From Deltaproteobacteria bacterium (lineage in GTDB: Bacteria > Bdellovibrionota_B > Oligoflexia > Oligoflexales > Bog-1112), in the NCBI GenBank assembly GCA_016186945.1, contig JACPKR010000013.1, positions 1-64,000 of the forward strand: a stretch of 64,000 nt of DNA. Reading direction: 5' to 3'. How positions within the stretch are numbered: position 1 is the stretch's first letter; each line of letters starts with the position of its first letter. The notes under the pieces are model-generated. The model did not search any database. It was not told the origin of the DNA and saw nothing but the letters and a program-made list of their open reading frames with translations. Both the position numbers and the translations under genes were made by a program. Shown here piece after piece: positions 23,993-31,515 of the stretch.

Positions 23993-24445
23993 ATGAGAGC
24001 TGTTCTCCAAAGGGTTAACAAAGCAAGCGTCTCCGTCGGTGGAAAGATCGTCGGACAATGCGACAAAGGATGGTTTGTCTTATTGGGGGTGACGCATTCC
24101 GACACAAGTGACGATGTCGACTACCTTGTGCAAAAAATTGTGGGCCTCCGTGGTTTTGGTGACGAACAAGACCGCATGAATCTCAGCGTGCAAGACATCA
24201 ACGGAGGCCTTCTTGTCATCAGTCAATTCACCCTCTACGGCACTCTAAGCAGAGGCAGACGCCCTAGTTTCAGTGAAGCAGCGTCCCCAGAACATGCAAA
24301 CGCACTGTACGAGGCCTTTGTTGCGCAAATCCGTGAACGAGGACTTCCATTGGGAACGGGGATCTTTGGCGCAAAGATGACGATTACGGCTGAATGTGAC
24401 GGCCCGGTGACTTTCTTCCTCGACTCACAGATCAGTCCCACGTAA
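23993..24445 (+). CDS. dtd: D-aminoacyl-tRNA deacylase
   Basis: The 150-residue DTD hydrolyses D-aminoacyl-tRNA (and glycyl-tRNA-Ala), preventing D-residue misincorporation. Family motifs SQFTLYG and the GP of CDGPVTF, which line the chiral pocket, are present, as is GRRPSFSEAA. The ATG at 23993 has AAAGGAG nine bases upstream; the GTG at 23984 is immediately next to that site and unlikely. The stop codon lies two bases from the family B copy B4. Confidence 0.95.
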   Translation: MRAVLQRVNKASVSVGGKIVGQCDKGWFVLLGVTHSDTSDDVDYLVQKIVGLRGFGDEQDRMNLSVQDINGGLLVISQFTLYGTLSRGRRPSFSEAASPEHANALYEAFVAQIRERGLPLGTGIFGAKMTITAECDGPVTFFLDSQISPT

Positions 24446-24446
24446 T

Positions 24447-24613
24447 TATAGTATTCAAGATAATCAATTTGGGGACAAACTTTTTGAAAAAAGTTATTTC
24501 CCCAAGCCCCTTTTTAAAAACTTCAATATTTAAAGTTTTTTGGGGGGAGGCGTGGAGGGGAACTTTTTTTCAAAAAAGGTCCTCTCCACAAATTCTTTTT
24601 CTCAAAGACTATA
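24447..24613 (+). mobile_element. family B MITE, copy B4 (full length)
   Basis: A 167-bp copy with left end TATAGTATT (24447-24455) and right end GACTATA (24607-24613). It occupies the whole space between the convergent dtd and DHH genes: the dtd stop ends at 24445 and the DHH stop begins at 24614. The strong hairpins with T-rich and A-rich loops could act as a bidirectional terminator. Confidence 0.88.
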
Positions 24614-25705
24614 TCAAACTTTCCCAGCCCCCAATTCGTTATCGAGAGCACCTTGCGCACCAATACCAATTTTTTCATAGAATAATTCGTCGATCGTTTT
24701 CTTGATGAGAATCCACAGAAGTTCCCTATCCTTGCACCGCGCAAATACTCCCAGGGGGATCTGGAAGCCGCCTTTATCCTTGCGTCCTCCTCCATACCAG
24801 GTGCCATCCTCTTTTTTTCCAAATACGTCTTTCAGCCATTTGTCAGGGTCGAGGGTGTGAGATTTCGTACGCAAGGAACCATCGACAAAAGTTCCGACAA
24901 TGCCATAGACAACGACCGTCTCGATCCCTTCCCGGTGCAAGAGATAATCTGCGCACTGACCAATGCCATCTCTGTCTTCTTCACGAACATAGCCTACACC
25001 CGAGAAGAGAAAGGTCTCCTTAATGTCCTTATGTTGCAAAGCGATCTGAGTCATATCCATTGTTTTTGCTGAAATCGCTTGCCTGGAAATTAAGGCAAGC
25101 AAGTCTTTATCCACGAACGTAGATAGAAATTGACTTGCGGAATAATCTAATGACGTAGCATTAACATAATCATCCGTATCAGCTCGAATTCCATGCATAA
25201 GCGCTGTTGCTATTTTCGTCTCATCTGCTAAGTCTCCCTTGAATTCCGAGCCTTGCAAATACTCCGTGTAAATTGATGATGTCGAGCCGACATTTTCTCT
25301 TACGTCCAAATGATGGGCTTTAACTGATCCGAGCGGCTTATGATGGTCGACAAACACGAGCAACTCGCAATGCTCTGGAATTTTGATGGGCAATTCGGTT
25401 GACTGAGAATCATTGATCGCAAAATACTGATAATTGCTCGCGTCAAAATCCGGACTGACTTGTTCCATATCAATATCAAGTTTTTTTACGAGCGCTCTAT
25501 TTTCATGGTGAGAAATATCGTCAAAATAGATGATCTTGGTGTTCAGTTTGTAAGACTTTGCCAACCAGTCCAAAGCGAGGGCACAAGCTATGTTGTCAGG
25601 ATCGGGGTATCCTTTTAAGCAGATGAGGAGGTTTTTCCCCCCAGCACTCTCCAGCACTGTATGAATGGATTCACTTTTGGAACTTGATTCTACCGTTTTA
25701 TTCAT
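24614..25705 (-). CDS. DHH-family phosphoesterase-like protein
   Basis: A 363-residue protein with the DHH phosphoesterase layout. An Asp-rich motif PDPDN (34-38) corresponds to the DxD-type motif I, IYFDD follows, and VDHHKPLG (119-126) is the DHH motif. The C-terminal GGGRKDKGGFQIPLGVFAR resembles the GG-x-x-x-GG of DHHA1 domains. Related proteins cleave oligoribonucleotides or cyclic dinucleotides, but substrate cannot be assigned. It is on the same strand as XPB-Bax1, separated from Bax1 by the short family B copy B5. Confidence 0.8.
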   Translation of the reverse strand: MNKTVESSSKSESIHTVLESAGGKNLLICLKGYPDPDNIACALALDWLAKSYKLNTKIIYFDDISHHENRALVKKLDIDMEQVSPDFDASNYQYFAINDSQSTELPIKIPEHCELLVFVDHHKPLGSVKAHHLDVRENVGSTSSIYTEYLQGSEFKGDLADETKIATALMHGIRADTDDYVNATSLDYSASQFLSTFVDKDLLALISRQAISAKTMDMTQIALQHKDIKETFLFSGVGYVREEDRDGIGQCADYLLHREGIETVVVYGIVGTFVDGSLRTKSHTLDPDKWLKDVFGKKEDGTWYGGGRKDKGGFQIPLGVFARCKDRELLWILIKKTIDELFYEKIGIGAQGALDNELGAGKV

Positions 25706-25739
25706 ACAAGGATTATTTTCTTTTGTTAGTATAGTATTT

Positions 25740-25812
25740 GGGAAAATGAATTTGTGGAGAGGAACCTTTTTTCAAAAAGGTTGTCCCCAAATTGATTATC
25801 TTGAATACTATA
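25740..25812 (-). mobile_element. family B MITE, copy B5 (short form)
   Basis: A 73-bp copy with perfect ends TATAGTATT (25740-25748) and AATACTATA (25804-25812). It keeps only one hairpin, made of one arm from the first and one from the third hairpin of the full element, as expected after internal deletion between similar arms. It lies between the start of the DHH gene and the stop of the Bax1-like gene. Confidence 0.85.
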
Positions 25813-25835
25813 GTTACACAAATAATAGGCAATTG

Positions 25836-27029
25836 CTAAATCAAAAATGAATTTACAAGTTTCGGCGTCGGAAATTCTCGGAATGTTACCAGAAATTTGT
25901 CGAGAAATTGCCCGTTCTTCTCAATGATTGTCCGAATACTATCTTGTTTGTAGAGAGATTGGCAAACTCCAATTCGAAGCGGATGGCTAGGTAATTTTTG
26001 TATAGTATTCAAGCGCTTGATCAAATTCCCCTTGTGCCATCTGTGAAACAGTTCGAAATAGAACGTCCTGCCATTTTCTAGATGCGTAAAAGTAAAGTCA
26101 GGGAAACAAAAGTCCTGCTTTTCGAGATGCACAAGCTGATCGCTCCACCGCACCTGCCAGGGAAAATACCTTTCATTGAAACTACTGACAAATTGCTCGA
26201 ATTCCTCGGGAACATACCCTCCCCATTCTCTGTAGTGACTTCGTAGTCCTTGTCTGTGGGTAAGCTCCAAGCGGCATTCCCGATTCTTCAATTTCAGACA
26301 TGCTTCCATACGCCACTCTTCCAAAAAGGGAAGATGCGGGAAAAAATTAGCCATGCGAAATCCATAAGCCTGCGTACTCATCATAACGCTTAATGGACCT
26401 TCCAATTCGAAGGAAAGGCGGCCTTCATCGCTTGTGAAATTCCCCACGACCAAGCGGTGGAATTTGATCGCTCGGAACAAATTCCTTCGCTCCACAAGGC
26501 TAGCATGTTCGACTGACACCCTGAGCCTGGTCGCAAACAAAACAAGGCCCTGCACCAAGGCGCAATTGTATCGATGCACTAGCGCTTTAGGCTCCACCTT
26601 TTCAAAATTTTCGACGCGCTGAAAGTCCGGAAGATCCCCATAAAGTTTTTCCTGAATCTCCCCCAACGACTTGCCCCACACACCTGACAAAGTTTCCTGA
26701 AAGGCTTCCCTTGTATGAAACAGTTGCTCTCGACGAAGAGTCTGTGCTTCCAGTATCCTTTGCCATCGTTCCGTTTCTATGCTTTCATCGGCTACGTAGG
26801 TGCAACGATCAAAGAATAGTTTTGCAAGCCCTTGAAAAGCAGGATGGAGCTTTGTGGAGCATTGATCCAACGCTTCTTTTATTTCCTTGACCTGTTTTCC
26901 TCGTGAGTTTTCAAAGAGGGAGAGAAGTTCCTCACTCAAAGAGTTAACTTGAGTGTCGTCGGGATCAAGGAAACACGGAAGTGCTTTCCCTCCTACGAAG
27001 CGATATCTAACGAGTTCCTTCGTAAGCAT
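25836..27029 (-). CDS. Bax1-like nuclease (DUF790)
   Basis: The 397-residue protein matches the DUF790/Bax1 family, the structure-specific nuclease that partners XPB helicase in archaea. Recognisable features are the start TKELVRYRF, the LSFELEGPLSVMMSTQAYGFRMA block, and CFPDFTFTHLENG with FYFELFHRWHKGNLIKRL (310-340), a PD-(D/E)xK-like site with Asp311 and Glu326. The 5' end overlaps the XPB-like gene by 23 bases, so both proteins are almost certainly produced together. Function is inferred from the family. Confidence 0.85.
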   Translation of the reverse strand: MLTKELVRYRFVGGKALPCFLDPDDTQVNSLSEELLSLFENSRGKQVKEIKEALDQCSTKLHPAFQGLAKLFFDRCTYVADESIETERWQRILEAQTLRREQLFHTREAFQETLSGVWGKSLGEIQEKLYGDLPDFQRVENFEKVEPKALVHRYNCALVQGLVLFATRLRVSVEHASLVERRNLFRAIKFHRLVVGNFTSDEGRLSFELEGPLSVMMSTQAYGFRMANFFPHLPFLEEWRMEACLKLKNRECRLELTHRQGLRSHYREWGGYVPEEFEQFVSSFNERYFPWQVRWSDQLVHLEKQDFCFPDFTFTHLENGRTFYFELFHRWHKGNLIKRLNTIQKLPSHPLRIGVCQSLYKQDSIRTIIEKNGQFLDKFLVTFREFPTPKLVNSFLI

Positions 27030-28386
27030 CGTGTCGCCTCCTTCTCTTGTTCACGTCTATTTCGTTCGTCCCCTTTGCTAGGATTTCGTATAGCACTGCT
27101 CTTTTGTCAGGCTTCTGCCTCAGAATCCGACCCAATCTCTGGACGTGTTCCCGAACAGCGCTACTTCCCGACACAATCACACCAACACTGGCGTCAGGGA
27201 CATCGACCCCTTCATTCAGTACTTTTGAGGTTACTAGAACCTTTATTTCTCCGTTGCGAAAAGCACTGAGGAATTTTTTTCTCTCTTTGTCCTTAGTCCT
27301 ATGGGTGAGAACGGGCAAGACGAATTGACAACCTATCTTATAGGCCATTTCGTTGTCGTCCGTGAAAATTAACATTTGATCCTGAGTATGTGTTGTCAGC
27401 AGATCCCAAAGGCAATCGAATTTGCGTACCGCCCTCTGAGCTATGCGTTTCTGTTCTCGATAGGCAAGAAGCGCGTTTCTCCCTTCCTGCGACCGAGTGG
27501 AAAGGAAGAGGAAACGGTTCCAGCTTCCTCTCTCCGAGAAATTTAATCCGCTGCGAAATATGAAGTTCAGATACAACTCGCGGTTCCGTGCATAAGCCTC
27601 TTGCTCATCCTTGGTCAAGGGGACTTCCAGACTTACAACATCATAGGGGGCCAAAGATTTAGACACAAGATCGGTAACTTTTCCCTCATACACCAAAGGT
27701 CCCAGCAAGTCGTAGATCACAGACTCCTTACCATCGGCTCGCTCTACTGTTGCGGAAAGGCCCAATCTGTAGGGCGCCAGCGCAGCGATAGCAATAAACT
27801 GATAATGAGGAGCAGGCAAGTGGTGACATTCGTCGAAAACAATAAGACCGAAGCGATCCCCAGCTTCCTCGATCACCATGCGTGCGGAGTCATAAGTCGA
27901 CACCGTGATCGATCCCAGTCCTTTATTCCCGCCCCCCAGCAGCTGGACAGGGACATCTAGATAGCTCTCCAACACATCGCGCCACTGGTGCAAAAGGTCA
28001 ATCGTCGGTACGACCACTAGAGTTGCACGATGTACCATGGCAATCGCCATAACCGCGATCATGGTCTTGCCAGATCCTGTGGGCAGGGAGATAACTCCTC
28101 GGCTACCGTTTTTCTTCCATGCCTCCAGCGCGTCTCTCTGATGGGGGCGGGGCGTCAGTGGTTTTTTATAGTGGAGATTTAACGTTTCATACCCACGTGC
28201 TCGGTCCTCATAAGGCAATTTCAAATCGATTAAGTTCAGGACGACCTCTCTATAATCACAGGCCTTCGCTCTCCACTCACCCGTACGAGGATCCATGACA
28301 AAAAAGCCGAGCTGAGTGATTTTCTCGTTCTCCCCTGCGGCGATGACGCTTCCCTGCTTGAAAGTCAAATCGATTTGTTGAGCCAT
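27007..28386 (-). CDS. XPB-like superfamily 2 DNA helicase
   Basis: A 459-residue 3'-5' helicase of the XPB/Rad25 type. It has an N-terminal damage-recognition-like domain, Walker A PTGSGKT (102-108), the DECH box (185-188), LSATVERADGKE (motif III region; R-A-D replaces the RED motif of eukaryotic XPB), and motif VI QRLGRILRQK. With the overlapping Bax1 gene it forms a helicase-nuclease pair proposed for excision repair of bubble and fork DNA. It could act beside or in place of UvrABC; this cannot be told from the window. Confidence 0.92.
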   Translation of the reverse strand: MAQQIDLTFKQGSVIAAGENEKITQLGFFVMDPRTGEWRAKACDYREVVLNLIDLKLPYEDRARGYETLNLHYKKPLTPRPHQRDALEAWKKNGSRGVISLPTGSGKTMIAVMAIAMVHRATLVVVPTIDLLHQWRDVLESYLDVPVQLLGGGNKGLGSITVSTYDSARMVIEEAGDRFGLIVFDECHHLPAPHYQFIAIAALAPYRLGLSATVERADGKESVIYDLLGPLVYEGKVTDLVSKSLAPYDVVSLEVPLTKDEQEAYARNRELYLNFIFRSGLNFSERGSWNRFLFLSTRSQEGRNALLAYREQKRIAQRAVRKFDCLWDLLTTHTQDQMLIFTDDNEMAYKIGCQFVLPVLTHRTKDKERKKFLSAFRNGEIKVLVTSKVLNEGVDVPDASVGVIVSGSSAVREHVQRLGRILRQKPDKRAVLYEILAKGTNEIDVNKRRRRHDAYEGTR

Positions 28387-28459
28387 CTAATTCTTCCTTG
28401 CCTCTCACGGCACTTCTATAAGAATCTCTAACTGTAAAGAAACGATCAGGAGACGGACA

Positions 28460-28990
28460 ATGACATTGTTAAAGATTCTCGGATTTGCAAGTTTTTTCTT
28501 CGCCTCGCACGCTTGGTCAGCCCTACAGGTAGGCCAGGTCCCACCTCCTGTGGTCCTTGACGGGCAGACAGGAGGGAAGGTTGCCGGCGGATCGTGGGAC
28601 AGCAGCCACCTGAAAGGCAAGGTTCACGTCCTATTCTATGTAGCACCAGCCGCCGAAGACTTAAACAAGAAGGCTAGTGAAGCTCTGAAAAACGCAAAAT
28701 TCCCCGAGGACAAATTCGCCTCTGTCGCCGTTGTGAACATGAAAGCAAGTTGGTGGCCCAACTGGCTTATCAACCAAAAACTCCAGAAAAGCCAGGAGAA
28801 CTACCCAACAACGCTTTACGTGGAAGACAGAGCGAAGGAACTTGTAGGCAAGTGGAAACTGGAGGACCACTCCAGTGATATTGTCGTACTGGATAAGGAA
28901 GCTAAGGTCATCTTTAGCGTCGACGGCAAGCTTTCCGACACCGATATCTCAAACATGCTGGCAAGCATTCAAGCCCAACTCCAGGGCTGA
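28460..28990 (+). CDS. YtfJ-like periplasmic protein
   Basis: A 176-residue protein with a signal peptide (MTLLKILGFASFFFASHAWSA) followed by a thioredoxin-like fold. The order LQVGQVPPPVV, GKVHVLFYVAP, FASVAVVNMKAS, LVGKWKLEDHSSDIVVLDKEAKVIFS, matches the E. coli YtfJ family by eye. No CxxC is present, so it is not a classical thiol oxidoreductase. It stands alone with AGGAG before the start. Function of YtfJ is poorly known. Confidence 0.78.
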   Translation: MTLLKILGFASFFFASHAWSALQVGQVPPPVVLDGQTGGKVAGGSWDSSHLKGKVHVLFYVAPAAEDLNKKASEALKNAKFPEDKFASVAVVNMKASWWPNWLINQKLQKSQENYPTTLYVEDRAKELVGKWKLEDHSSDIVVLDKEAKVIFSVDGKLSDTDISNMLASIQAQLQG

Positions 28991-29031
28991 TGCAAAGTCA
29001 TGACCTCTTTTCTTGAAAAGCTGTTACGGGC

Positions 29032-30198
29032 TTAGCTCGCGACTATCTTGCCCACGTCTTCCCATCCAAGAACGGTGCCTTGCGAGCGCTTTTGGCTCTG
29101 ATCGCCGGCATAGATCAAGAAACCGGCGCCAAGGCTCTGACCCGAAATTGAAGACCAGCTTCTAAGCGAGGTGAAGTAATCGTCACTGATTGTTTTTCCT
29201 GACTTAATTTCGACAGGAATAAGTTCATCGCCCCGCTCGATTAGCACATCAATTTCGTGTCCTTGTACATCCCTCCAGAAATAAAGGTTGCTTCGTCGGC
29301 CTTGATTGAAACGATGCTTTATCAATTCGCTCACCACCCAGGTTTCAAACAAGGGCCCTCGCATGATATGCGTTGTCAACTGTCGAGCTTCCTGGAGACC
29401 ATTAAGGTGTGCGGCCAGTCCAGAGTCGTAAAAATAGAGCTTAGGGGACTTTATGAGGCGCTTACTAAAGTTACGATGATGGGGTGGCAGCAAGAAAATA
29501 ATGTAGCTAGCTTCCAAGACAGAAATCCACGCTTTGGCCGTGTTGTGGGTGATCCCACAGTCGTTGGCTAAACTGGAGAGATTGAGTATTTGCCCCGTTC
29601 GCGCAGCGCACATTCGCAAAAATAGATGAAAGGCACGAAGATCCTGGACATTAAGCAGTTGGCGTACATCACGTTCAATATAAGTCGACACGTAATTCGC
29701 ATACCAGGTTTCGGGGTCCGCGTGGCGGTCATAGAGAGGGGGATACAAACCTTGAAACAACAGAGCTTCTATGTTACTCGGAGCTTGTTTTGCATTCTGT
29801 AACTCTTGCAACGAGAAGGGCAAAAGTTCCGTCAAAGCCACCCGCCCCGCCAGTGACTGCGATATACCTGAAAGCAGCGCAAAGTGTTGCGATCCTGTGA
29901 GCACAACAAGACCCATCTTCTTCCTCGCATCGACGAAAGACTGAAGATAAGAAAACAAGTCTGGGCAACGCTGAGCTTCATCGAGAATCACCCCCTCGTC
30001 GTACCTGCCAAGAAATCCCCTCGGGTCTCGTTGGGCAAAATTACGCTGATCCAGGTCTTCTAACGACACGTATGGCTTTCGCTTGAAAAGACTTTGCACC
30101 AAAGTGGTCTTTCCTGCTTGCCTGGGACCGGTGACCGCAACTATAGGAAATGTTTTAGAATGTTTCGTAACGGAGGCTTCTGCTTCTCTTTTGAACAT
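29032..30198 (-). CDS. AAA-type ATPase with DUF4143 domain
   Basis: A 388-residue member of the AAA_14/DUF4143 family. The P-loop is TGPRQAGKTT (23-32), Walker B is GVILDEAQRCP, and the sensor strand is VVLTGSQHF. The C-terminal part has NLYFWRDVQGHEIDVLIE and PVEIKSGKT, the nuclease-like motif of the family. It is preceded by a long perfect palindrome that overlaps a promoter. Function is unknown; members are frequent in accessory regions and toxin-antitoxin-like settings. Confidence 0.9.
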   Translation of the reverse strand: MFKREAEASVTKHSKTFPIVAVTGPRQAGKTTLVQSLFKRKPYVSLEDLDQRNFAQRDPRGFLGRYDEGVILDEAQRCPDLFSYLQSFVDARKKMGLVVLTGSQHFALLSGISQSLAGRVALTELLPFSLQELQNAKQAPSNIEALLFQGLYPPLYDRHADPETWYANYVSTYIERDVRQLLNVQDLRAFHLFLRMCAARTGQILNLSSLANDCGITHNTAKAWISVLEASYIIFLLPPHHRNFSKRLIKSPKLYFYDSGLAAHLNGLQEARQLTTHIMRGPLFETWVVSELIKHRFNQGRRSNLYFWRDVQGHEIDVLIERGDELIPVEIKSGKTISDDYFTSLRSWSSISGQSLGAGFLIYAGDQSQKRSQGTVLGWEDVGKIVAS

Positions 30199-30205
30199 GA
30201 TTCAA

Positions 30206-30252
30206 GGATAAGGGGTAACTTGTACAATTGTCAATGGGATTGACAATTGTAC
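30206..30252 (-). promoter_or_regulatory. palindromic operator and promoter for the DUF4143 ATPase
   Basis: A perfect 14-bp inverted repeat (30222-30235 and 30239-30252, arm GTACAATTGTCAAT) has a 3-base spacer. On the minus strand one arm contains TTGACA (30229-30234), followed after 17 bases by TTATCC (30206-30211), a plausible sigma70 promoter. The predicted start of transcription is within a few bases of the ATG at 30198, and no ribosome binding site is seen, so the mRNA may be leaderless. A dimeric repressor bound here would block the promoter. Confidence 0.55.
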
Positions 30253-30304
30253 GTAGGCAACCGGGGGTGCCCTCAATATATGAGAAGCATGCAAACTTAA
30301 GTCT

Positions 30305-31117
30305 CTAAACCTCGGCCAACGTAATCATACTGAGGATAACCGCGCAAAGGGCCAGCCTGTAGACCGCAAAAGCAAGAAAATTGAAGCGGGCCAGGAACTT
30401 TATAAAATATTTGATCGTTAGATAGCCACTTACAAAAGAAACCCCTACACCCAGATAAAAAGTCGGGCTATCGGCATAGGCAAACATATCCTTTGCACTA
30501 AGTAAGGCCGCCCCCAACATGGCGGGTGTCCCTAGAAGAAAAGAAAATTCCACAGCATCCTTTTTTTTGAAACCGAGCAAGCGACCACCTATTATGGTCG
30601 CTCCGCTGCGGGATACGCCCGGTATCAGGGCACAAGCTTGCGCAAGTCCAATGAGAAGCCCGTCCCGCAACTTCAACTCACCCAGCGCTCTTTTGCGCGG
30701 AGCGCGTGTATCCGCAAGCCACAGAACAATCCCTACTCCCGCAAGGGGGACTAACGTGGATGTGGGGTTGTGGAAAAAATGCTCGATGAGATCCTTCCCA
30801 AAGAACCCGAAGAGGGCCGCAGGTACACTACCCCAGAGCAGACAAGGAAAGAGGACGCTCGTGCTGAAGGAACGCTCTCCGTACCGGGCCTTCCTCCAAA
30901 AGCCGTTACCCAACTGCCACCAGTATGATCGAAAATAAAGAAGCACAGCTCCGAAGGTTCCGACATGCAGAGAGACATTGAGTTCCAGCGGGAGTGCCTT
31001 TCCGGAAAAAAACCACGATGCGACAATCAAATGAGCAGAGCTTGAGACCGGAAGAAACTCAGTAATCCCCTGTAGGGCGCCAAGAAATGCTGCGGTGAGA
31101 GAATCAAAGTGTTCCAT
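30305..31117 (-). CDS. uppP: undecaprenyl-diphosphatase UppP/BacA
   Basis: A 270-residue integral membrane phosphatase that recycles undecaprenyl diphosphate to the monophosphate carrier for peptidoglycan and other polymers. Signature motifs ITEFLPVSSSAHL near residue 18-30 and PGVSRSGATI near 165 form the active site. About eight hydrophobic segments are visible. Length fits the family (around 270). It is monocistronic or followed by the ATPase gene, with the 106-base gap containing the palindrome. Confidence 0.95.
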   Translation of the reverse strand: MEHFDSLTAAFLGALQGITEFLPVSSSAHLIVASWFFSGKALPLELNVSLHVGTFGAVLLYFRSYWWQLGNGFWRKARYGERSFSTSVLFPCLLWGSVPAALFGFFGKDLIEHFFHNPTSTLVPLAGVGIVLWLADTRAPRKRALGELKLRDGLLIGLAQACALIPGVSRSGATIIGGRLLGFKKKDAVEFSFLLGTPAMLGAALLSAKDMFAYADSPTFYLGVGVSFVSGYLTIKYFIKFLARFNFLAFAVYRLALCAVILSMITLAEV

Positions 31118-31166
31118 AGTTAACTCGCCTCGACTTTTTTCAGTTCCAACCTTACCATCTGGTGTG

Positions 31167-31241
31167 CAAGATATTCAATTTGGGGACAAACTTTTTTTCA
31201 AAAAAGGTCCTCTCCACAAATTCTATTTCTCAAAGACTATA
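31167..31241 (+). mobile_element. family B MITE, copy B6 (short form, left end eroded)
   Basis: About 75 bp. The left tip has lost TATAGTATT but keeps CAAGATATTCAATTTGGGG; the right end is CTCAAAGACTATA. It has a single hairpin formed from GGGGACAAACTT and AAGGTCCTCTCC arms. It lies between divergent uppP and the small membrane protein gene, just upstream of the latter. Confidence 0.78.
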
Positions 31242-31248
31242 GAACGGA

Positions 31249-31515
31249 ATGAACATGTCACAAATCAGTTCTGTAAAAGACCAGTTTGATTCCATTCGTC
31301 AGCGCTCCGCGGCTCAGGAAAATCAGATCCTTCGGGAGATCCGCATTGAATCCTGGCAGAAGTCCGATGCGACGAAGGTTCTGATGGCCGAGCGGGTGAT
31401 CGGCATCCTAGCACTCCCTGTATTGTTTCTGTGGGCCTTGATTCTCATGGCGCTTAGCATAGGTGTGGCCCTTTCCCTGGCTGTTTTTCAGTTATTCAAC
31501 AAGTTGCTTCGGTAA
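31249..31515 (+). CDS. small membrane protein
   Basis: An 88-residue protein with a soluble, charged N-terminal half predicted to form a helix or coiled coil (VKDQFDSIRQRSAAQENQIL) and a hydrophobic C-terminal half with one or two membrane segments (ILALPVLFLWALILMALSIG). ATGs at 31249 and 31255 are both possible, with a weak GGA site. The 3' end overlaps ruvB by 20 bases on the opposite strand. No family recognised. Confidence 0.55.
   Translation: MNMSQISSVKDQFDSIRQRSAAQENQILREIRIESWQKSDATKVLMAERVIGILALPVLFLWALILMALSIGVALSLAVFQLFNKLLR

Noticed and set aside
26001-26013. TATAGTATTCAAG within the Bax1-like gene, matching the family B end
   Set aside because: Only 13 bases match, no inverted partner or hairpin follows, and the reading frame is conserved; a chance match is more likely than an insertion.
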